From contig JAZBPA010000143.1 of NCBI GenBank assembly GCA_036351435.1, positions 1 to 19,485 of the forward strand: a stretch of DNA of 19,485 bases. The letters are read 5' to 3'. The position numbers and the translations under genes are program-made. Source of the DNA: JAAUQA01 sp036351435 (GTDB lineage: Bacteria; Pseudomonadota; Gammaproteobacteria; Competibacterales; Competibacteraceae). Shown here piece by piece: positions 15,155 to 19,485 of this stretch (positions within the stretch are counted from its first letter, which is position 1; each line of letters begins with the position of its first letter). The notes under the pieces are model-generated. The model made no database searches. It was not told the DNA's origin and saw only the letters and a list, made by a program, of their open reading frames with translations.

Positions 15155-16108
15155 TCATTCGTCCCAAATGTTCTCTGTCGTATATGGGCTGCCGGGCATG
15201 GCCCAAAAGTCACCACCGACATAGCGTCGATGGCGGTCAAGTCTAGCAATTTCTTGCATATCCTCCGGCAGCAGTTTTACATCGGCTGCGGCTATGTTTT
15301 GCTGCATTCTCGCCGGATTGACTGATTTCGGAATGACTGCGGTATTCCGCTGCGTCGCCCAACTGATGAGCACTTGAGCCGGTGTAGCCGAGCGTCGCTC
15401 GGCAATGGACAAGATCGTGGGGTCTTTCAGCAGCACCGGTTCGTCCTGCGCTTTCAAGCCGGCGGGTCGATCCGGCGAGCCCAATGGCGAGTAAGCGGTC
15501 AAATGAATACCTTGCTCGCGACAAAACTGCAGCATCGTGGGCTGTTGCAGGTAAGGATGGAGTTCAATCTGATTCATTGCCGGTTTTAGCCGCGCTTCGT
15601 CAACTAAAGCTCGCAACTTAGCGATACTGAAATTACAGACACCAATATGTCGGCACAGTCCTTTGTCGACCAGCGCTTGCATGGCGTCCCACGTCCGGGA
15701 GACCGGCAGATCAGCGGGTGCGATTAGGTCTGCAGCGGTTTTGGGAAAGGAAACGCTGTTCTTAAAGGCGACCGGCCAATGCATCAGATAAAGATCAAGA
15801 TAATCCAGTTGCAGGTCGGTAAGGGTCTTTTCTAAAGCAGGTTGCACGTCCTCGGGTGCATGAGCGTTACTCCATAGTTTCGACGTGACCCACAACTGAC
15901 TACGGGCAACGGTGCCTGCTTGGCAAGATTCGGATAACGCTTGACCGATTTCAGCTTCATTGTCGTAGGCGGGTGCGCAATCAATATGCCGATAACCGAG
16001 TCGTAGGCCCTCTTTAACCGCATGGTAAACGTTGCCGGGCGCTGACTTCCAGGTTCCCAAACCCAGCATAGGCATTTGATCGCCGTTAGCGTATGCGAGT
16101 GTTTTCAT
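15155..16108 (-). CDS. Aldo/keto reductase
   Basis: A 317-residue NADPH-dependent (alpha/beta)8-barrel carbonyl reductase. The catalytic tetrad falls at D43, Y48, K77 and H110 (HIDCAPAYDNEAEIG, VTSKLWS, YLMHWPV), the same residue numbers as in human aldose reductase. The cofactor site is seen in the ...VIPKSVNPARMQQNI segment (about 262-276). The ATG at 16108 is chosen because GGAG (16117-16120) lies eight bases upstream, MKTLAYANGDQMPMLGLGTW is the family start, and the ATG overlaps the stop of the upstream GNAT gene as ATGA. An ATG 11 codons further upstream is in frame but unlikely. Substrate is unknown; aldehyde or keto-sugar detoxification is plausible. Confidence 0.92.
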   Translation of the reverse strand: MKTLAYANGDQMPMLGLGTWKSAPGNVYHAVKEGLRLGYRHIDCAPAYDNEAEIGQALSESCQAGTVARSQLWVTSKLWSNAHAPEDVQPALEKTLTDLQLDYLDLYLMHWPVAFKNSVSFPKTAADLIAPADLPVSRTWDAMQALVDKGLCRHIGVCNFSIAKLRALVDEARLKPAMNQIELHPYLQQPTMLQFCREQGIHLTAYSPLGSPDRPAGLKAQDEPVLLKDPTILSIAERRSATPAQVLISWATQRNTAVIPKSVNPARMQQNIAAADVKLLPEDMQEIARLDRHRRYVGGDFWAMPGSPYTTENIWDE

Positions 16109-16626
16109 CGTAGTTTCTCCGCTTGTTGGGTTGGTAGGCAACAGTCTGTCCGGCTAAGCCGGTACACAAAACACGCTTGGTCACCAAAATATCGGCGTTC
16201 GAGAAATTTGAAGCCCAGCCGCTCATAGAAGCGATGCGCACGGGTGTTACTCGCCAACGGATCAATGAGCACGTGGGTCACCTCAGGATCAGCGAAACAG
16301 CGGGCAACGGCAAGCTGCATCATGGTAGTTCCGTAGCCTTTGCTAAGATTTGCTTCTTCACCGATCCAGATATCTATCGCCCGAAGTCCGGCAGAGACAT
16401 CTCCCCAATAGTGGCTTTCCTCTAAGAGCGGGTCAATGATTTGCATAAATCCGATGGGGAACCCGTCGATTTCAGCGATCAGTTGCTCTCGCCAATCCGG
16501 GTCGCGGTCCAACTCCACTTCCCAAGCCCAGTCGTCGTCGGGATCGGAAGCGATGACATGAGGCTGTTCATCCCAATGTCGCAGCAGTTCGAGGTCTGCC
16601 GGGGTCGCAGGACGTAAGATCATCAT
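16105..16626 (-). CDS. GNAT acetyltransferase resembling AAC(6')-type enzymes
   Basis: A 173-residue acetyl-CoA-dependent acetyltransferase. Its domain order and motifs resemble aminoglycoside 6'-N-acetyltransferases of the AAC(6')-Ib type: FPIGFMQIID (56-65), YWGDVSAGLRAIDIWIG (73-89), EANLSKGYGTTMMQLAVARC (91-110), FADPEVTHVLIDPLASNTRA (111-130) and RFYERLGFKF (132-141). Many chromosomal RimJ/RimL-like proteins of unknown substrate share this pattern, so drug modification is only a possibility. The final 15 residues after RLSR are extra and polar. The start is one of two adjacent ATGs (16626 or 16623) with no good ribosome-binding site. Its stop overlaps the aldo/keto reductase start, making it the head of that run. 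Confidence 0.82.
   Translation of the reverse strand: MMILRPATPADLELLRHWDEQPHVIASDPDDDWAWEVELDRDPDWREQLIAEIDGFPIGFMQIIDPLLEESHYWGDVSAGLRAIDIWIGEEANLSKGYGTTMMQLAVARCFADPEVTHVLIDPLASNTRAHRFYERLGFKFLERRYFGDQACFVYRLSRTDCCLPTQQAEKLR
16109..16120 (-). promoter_or_regulatory. Ribosome-binding site deciding the aldo/keto reductase start
   Basis: GGAGAAACTACG directly precedes the ATG at 16108. It lies inside the end of the upstream GNAT gene, whose TGA shares bases with the ATG (ATGA). This arrangement is typical of translational coupling. Confidence 0.7.
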
Positions 16627-16695
16627 TAAGGCAGCTCAACGTTACTGACTAGCTGCCAATGCAAGAGCGACAATAACCCAAGTTGGCGCAAATCT

Positions 16696-17217
16696 TCACT
16701 GATCCGAATGATTAACGAAGATGAGTTCCTGGCTGGGAAAACCACGTTTTTTCGCTGCCGCGACAAATCTATTGGTCAATGCTTCGCTAACAGTCGGGGT
16801 TCTTGATAAAAACCAAAGATAAGACTGATTCGGTCCAGAAATGAAGGCGTATTGGTAGTTATCCTTGTCTAGCTCAAAAATAACATAAGAACCATAAAAT
16901 GGGCCGAAAAAAGAAACCTTCAAATACCCTTCATCTGCTTCACGGGCAAAATAGGCTTTGCCTTCCGCTTCATTCCATTCATTCTCTTCAACTGAGAAAC
17001 CCCGATTCAGAACCCGTACACCGCCATCGTCACGAAGTGAATATTCAGCGGTTACTTTTTCTAAGCCACGTTCGAAAGAATGGTCTAGTCGAGCAATCTC
17101 GTACCATTTACCCAAGTACCTTTCAAGCTCAAAATCTTTAACCGGTGTTACTGTCTCAGGGTATCCCATACAGCCGGTCAGTAGTAATGACGAAATAGCT
17201 ACAAAAAATTTTCTCAT
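16696..17217 (-). CDS. blc: Blc-type lipocalin lipoprotein
   Basis: A 173-residue lipoprotein that by family knowledge binds lysophospholipids or other lipids at the outer membrane. The signal ends in the lipobox LLTGC with C16 as lipidated residue; the next residue is Met, not Asp, so export to the outer membrane is expected. The lipocalin motif 1 is textbook: LGKWYEIARLDHSFERGLEK (35-54). Later strands include EGYLKVSFFGPFYGSYVIF and YAFISGPNQSYLWFLSRTPT, both bacterial-lipocalin signatures. Length equals that of typical Blc. It is separate from its neighbours by 70-90 bases but on the same strand. The start ATG at 17217 precedes a normal signal peptide; no ribosome-binding site is obvious. 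Confidence 0.92.
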   Translation of the reverse strand: MRKFFVAISSLLLTGCMGYPETVTPVKDFELERYLGKWYEIARLDHSFERGLEKVTAEYSLRDDGGVRVLNRGFSVEENEWNEAEGKAYFAREADEGYLKVSFFGPFYGSYVIFELDKDNYQYAFISGPNQSYLWFLSRTPTVSEALTNRFVAAAKKRGFPSQELIFVNHSDQ

Positions 17218-17305
17218 GATCGTATGTTATCGTGAATTCCAAGTGAGATGGACAAGACCTACAACTAGGCCTCAGTGATAAACCTTATGAGCTAACCGCA
17301 GCAAT

Positions 17306-17911
17306 CTATGCTCGGATGATGACAAAGCCGCCTGCGGCAATCATGATAAAGGCCGCTGCAATGGTCATTTTCTGCCCTGCTTTAGCCCCAAAAAACGTAC
17401 CTGCTCTATCAGCCGCATACGCTATAGTGAGTTTCACCCCACCAACTGCTAGGATAGTGACTACAGAAACGATCCCGATGTCGTGGTATGCCATTGCGTG
17501 CAAATCAAGGAAAGCGGGCAAAAAGCCCAGATAGAATAAAACTGCTTTCTGATCCCCCAAAGTAATGAGTAAACCCGACATGAAACTGGATTGTATGGAA
17601 GAGGCCTGGATGTGACCGGTTTCCGTCGGTCGTGCTTGCCACATAGCAATGCCCATCCAGATTAGATAAGTACCGCCGAGGTACTTAACCAAGAAGAAAA
17701 AGTTGCCCATCGCTTCAACCAGAAGCGCAAGACCAAATATAGCCAGCATGATGAACATCAAATCCCCGACTACGATTCCTAAGGCGGTAAACGCGCCATG
17801 GACGAAGCCAAATGATGCCGACCTGGCCGATACTGCCAAAACACTAACGCTTGGTACTGCAGCAAGAACTACCATCGCACCAAAAAGCGTCGCAGTGTTA
17901 GTCAGTGTCAC
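17306..17911 (-). CDS. LysE/RhtB-family exporter
   Basis: A 201-residue inner-membrane protein with about six hydrophobic helices, the length and shape of LysE/RhtB amino-acid exporters. Family landmarks are the Gly-rich ...FGFVHGAFTALGIVVGDLMF (34-53) and FFLVKYLGGTYLIWMGIAMW (72-91). The usual PGP turn in helix 1 is replaced by VPSVSV (19-24), so it belongs to a side branch and substrate prediction is unsafe. It starts with GTG at 17911 with no ribosome-binding site; no better upstream start exists in frame. The GNAT gene upstream and lipocalin downstream are on the same strand with gaps of 81 and 88 bases. Confidence 0.84.
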   Translation of the reverse strand: MTLTNTATLFGAMVVLAAVPSVSVLAVSARSASFGFVHGAFTALGIVVGDLMFIMLAIFGLALLVEAMGNFFFLVKYLGGTYLIWMGIAMWQARPTETGHIQASSIQSSFMSGLLITLGDQKAVLFYLGFLPAFLDLHAMAYHDIGIVSVVTILAVGGVKLTIAYAADRAGTFFGAKAGQKMTIAAAFIMIAAGGFVIIRA

Positions 17912-17992
17912 GGGACTGATAACACTTTATTGCTCCATGGGAGATTTAAGAATTTTAAGGACACTTTGTGCTGAGTGGGTAATATATTTCGA

Positions 17993-18418
17993 TCATGATT
18001 CAGTAAGCTTTTCGCTAAAGTGATAACTGGCAATGGTGAATCCATGCTGAAAATAGAATTTATGCGCTTTACCGCGATGAGTGCCTGAGTCGAGATGGTA
18101 GAAGTTACAACCCGAGCGAGTTGCTTCTTCTCGTAACCAGTGTAATAATTCTGCGCCGTAACCCTTAGAGCGAAACCTGTTAGAGGTCACAAGATCATCA
18201 ATATAAAGATTTTTGCCCATAAATAAATTGCTGTATAAACGGTAACCTGCAACGGCGACAACTTTATCATTGGCCTTAATAAATGCAAGCTTATAACCTT
18301 CTTTCTCCATGCTTCTGACAGTGGCTAGAAATTCGCTTTTCTTTAAATGAGGACGCAATTCTGCGATCACATCGAAGCAATCTTCTATATCTTGATCTGT
18401 TATTGCTTGTTTGATCAT
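17993..18418 (-). CDS. GNAT family N-acetyltransferase (141 residues)
   Basis: A compact GNAT-fold acetyltransferase. It begins MIKQAITDQDIEDCFDVIAE and carries LYIDDLVTSNRFRSKGYGAE in motif A, where the acetyl-CoA loop reads RSKGYG, then LDSGTHRGKAHKFYFQHGF in motif B. Substrate unknown. The frame is open 20 codons further up to 18478, but the ATG at 18418 is preferred: AGGG lies seven bases upstream and the GNAT fold starts immediately. Base composition around it is more AT-rich than in the window's left half, a weak hint of a different origin. It is followed by the LysE-type exporter on the same strand. Confidence 0.85.
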   Translation of the reverse strand: MIKQAITDQDIEDCFDVIAELRPHLKKSEFLATVRSMEKEGYKLAFIKANDKVVAVAGYRLYSNLFMGKNLYIDDLVTSNRFRSKGYGAELLHWLREEATRSGCNFYHLDSGTHRGKAHKFYFQHGFTIASYHFSEKLTES

Positions 18419-18557
18419 GTTAATCCCTAAGTCAATGAATCTCGCGTGCAGTCTTTTAACCGATAATAACATGGGCAAGACTCGTTGAAATTACAAATTT
18501 TATTGATGAGATTTACGGGGTGAGAGAGCGTCATGTAGCCATCTACGTGCTTGTGCG

Positions 18558-19043
18558 TTATCCGAAATAGGAAAAGACGTTATGGTCTACCCCATTAAAT
18601 TCGAAACAGGCGACTTCATGCATTCCCATTTTTCCGTGAGCGCGTAGGGATGCCGGGTTATCTTGTCGGATGAATAGGATGCCTTCGCGTCTTGGCTCTA
18701 AGCGCCGCAATTGCGCGAACATAGCCTGTGCTAACCCCTTGCCGCGCTCTTGTTCAGCAACACAGATGGGACCGTAAACGTAGGCATCGTCTGTGGCGGG
18801 ATAGGCAGCCAGCATCGTGCTGATAATAGGAACATCGGCATTCATTGCCCGTGAGCTTGTCATTAGAAAGCCAATAATGCGACCGTCGCAGCGCGCGACA
18901 ATAAGCGGCATGTCATTCATCATAATGGCAATCCGTGAACGAGGTAGATTGGCGGATAAACTACCCCCATTTTCGGGCTGATTTGCTGACTGAAGTTCAA
19001 GGATGCCGTCAAGATCAGCTTGGGTCGCTCGGCTGATTTCCAT
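18558..19043 (-). CDS. GNAT family N-acetyltransferase (161 residues)
   Basis: A GNAT-fold acetyltransferase starting MEISRATQADLDGILELQSA. Motif A is YGPICVAEQERGKGLAQAMF with the acetyl-CoA loop ERGKGLA, and motif B is LFIRQDNPASLRAHGKMGMH. The final VACFEFNGVDHNVFSYFG shape is common in an uncharacterised bacterial subgroup. The ATG at 19043 is chosen for an AGAG about seven bases upstream and direct entry into the fold; the frame stays open to 19106 with no family-like residues. It is the first gene of the minus-strand block, 139 bases ahead of another GNAT gene. Confidence 0.85.
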   Translation of the reverse strand: MEISRATQADLDGILELQSANQPENGGSLSANLPRSRIAIMMNDMPLIVARCDGRIIGFLMTSSRAMNADVPIISTMLAAYPATDDAYVYGPICVAEQERGKGLAQAMFAQLRRLEPRREGILFIRQDNPASLRAHGKMGMHEVACFEFNGVDHNVFSYFG

Positions 19044-19485
19044 TATTATCTCTTGACGGTTTTCTATCATTAGACGCCTAGTTGGAATCCACGGGCTGAT
19101 TGACAAAACTCACTCTTGAAAGCAATCATAATGCCGCTCGCATGGGTTTAGACGATGCCGATAATTCACTTGCCATATTAAATTACTGAACAATAAAATA
19201 AGCACCTCGACAAAAGTTTCCCGGTTTTTTCGCGCCTGCCTAAAGGTACCAATCGGCGGACGCCCTTTTGGTACGTACATAATAGAGTTGTACCGAACGA
19301 TAAGTGTTTGACTTTAGGTTATTTTAAGGTTTCATAAACCGGCGCAGACGCCGAAAAACCGGTCGATTAACGTCAGGGAGCAGGGCTGTTCAGTGCTGTA
19401 ATAAATTGCTAGTTTAGCGCGTTTTAGCGTGTTGTTAGAGACTCAGTAGTTCCAAGTTTACCCGAAGGTTAAGGACCGCGCTCAG
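19044..19485. other. Gene-free right end of the window
   Basis: I see no credible gene, RNA gene or mobile-element end in this stretch. It should contain the promoter of the GNAT gene at 19043: TTGTCA on the minus strand about 65 bases ahead of the start is a fair -35, but no good -10 follows at the right spacing. It also holds a compound hairpin at 19246-19274 and a smaller CGGCG-CAGA-CGCCG stem near 19340. A gene entering from the right edge cannot be excluded. Confidence 0.6.
19246..19274. repeat. Compound hairpin (GTACCAA / TTGGTAC with inner GGCG / CGCC)
   Basis: GTACCAA (19246-19252) pairs with TTGGTAC (19268-19274), and inside it GGCG (19255-19258) pairs with CGCC (19261-19264) around a two-base loop. 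A small internal loop separates the two stems. It is directly followed by GTACGTAC overlap bases, with no T-run, so it is not a typical terminator. Its role is unknown. Confidence 0.45.

Noticed and set aside
19335..19365. CGGCG-CAGA-CGCCG stem followed by A-run as a terminator
   Set aside because: The run is A after the stem on the plus strand, and T before it on the minus strand, so neither orientation fits an intrinsic terminator.
16600..19485. Possible integron gene-cassette array, because small co-oriented GNAT, lipocalin and exporter genes are typical cassette contents
   Set aside because: I looked for attC-like sites (GTTRRRY cores with inverted partner) in each gap and found none convincing; no integrase gene is present.

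Overview
The window looks like a chromosomal stretch from a gammaproteobacterium-type Gram-negative of medium GC. Reasons are an outer-membrane barrel protein, a Blc-type lipocalin with a lipobox, PurU, a DUF3179 protein, a TrkA-N-tailed CPA1 antiporter and a zinc-ribbon metallopeptidase. No rRNA, tRNA, CRISPR or phage gene was seen, and genus cannot be assigned from the sequence alone.

Layout. (1) 1-653: the orfA-proximal end of an IS3-family insertion sequence, transcribed leftward and running off the left edge. Its orfA carries two compensating indels with a stop codon between them. (2) 868-2121: a YbfB/YjiJ-like MFS transporter whose start lies where a perfect TATAAT would begin transcription (possible leaderless mRNA). 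It converges on purU. (3) 2125-5433, minus strand: outer-membrane barrel protein, DUF3179 protein and purU. (4) 5573-9107: a lipid/phosphate cluster. A metallophosphoesterase and a diacylglycerol/sphingosine-kinase-like lipid kinase overlap by 20 bp on the minus strand, opposite a divergent two-HKD phospholipase D/cardiolipin-synthase-like protein. That protein seems to stop where a VTT membrane domain often begins. (5) 9108-9323: a gene-free gap with two related GC-rich hairpins. (6) 9324-13900, plus strand: zinc-ribbon metallopeptidase, CPA1 antiporter with TrkA-N tail, GNAT acetyltransferase and TauE/SafE permease. (7) 13911-19043: eight genes all on the minus strand. They are, in transcription order, two GNATs, a LysE-type exporter, a lipocalin, an AAC(6')-like GNAT, an aldo/keto reductase, an SDR oxidoreductase and a small membrane protein. 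(8) 19044-19485: no gene seen, one compound hairpin.

How the genes fit together. The clearest local units are the metallophosphoesterase/lipid-kinase pair with its divergent PLD, plausibly envelope phospholipid turnover, and the GNAT-AKR-SDR-membrane-protein run. In that run the first two genes share an ATGA stop/start overlap and the reductases could detoxify carbonyls. The rest reads as ordinary housekeeping and accessory transport. I found no convincing new defence or mobile system; the better leads are the leaderless start, the VTT-less PLD and the hairpin family.
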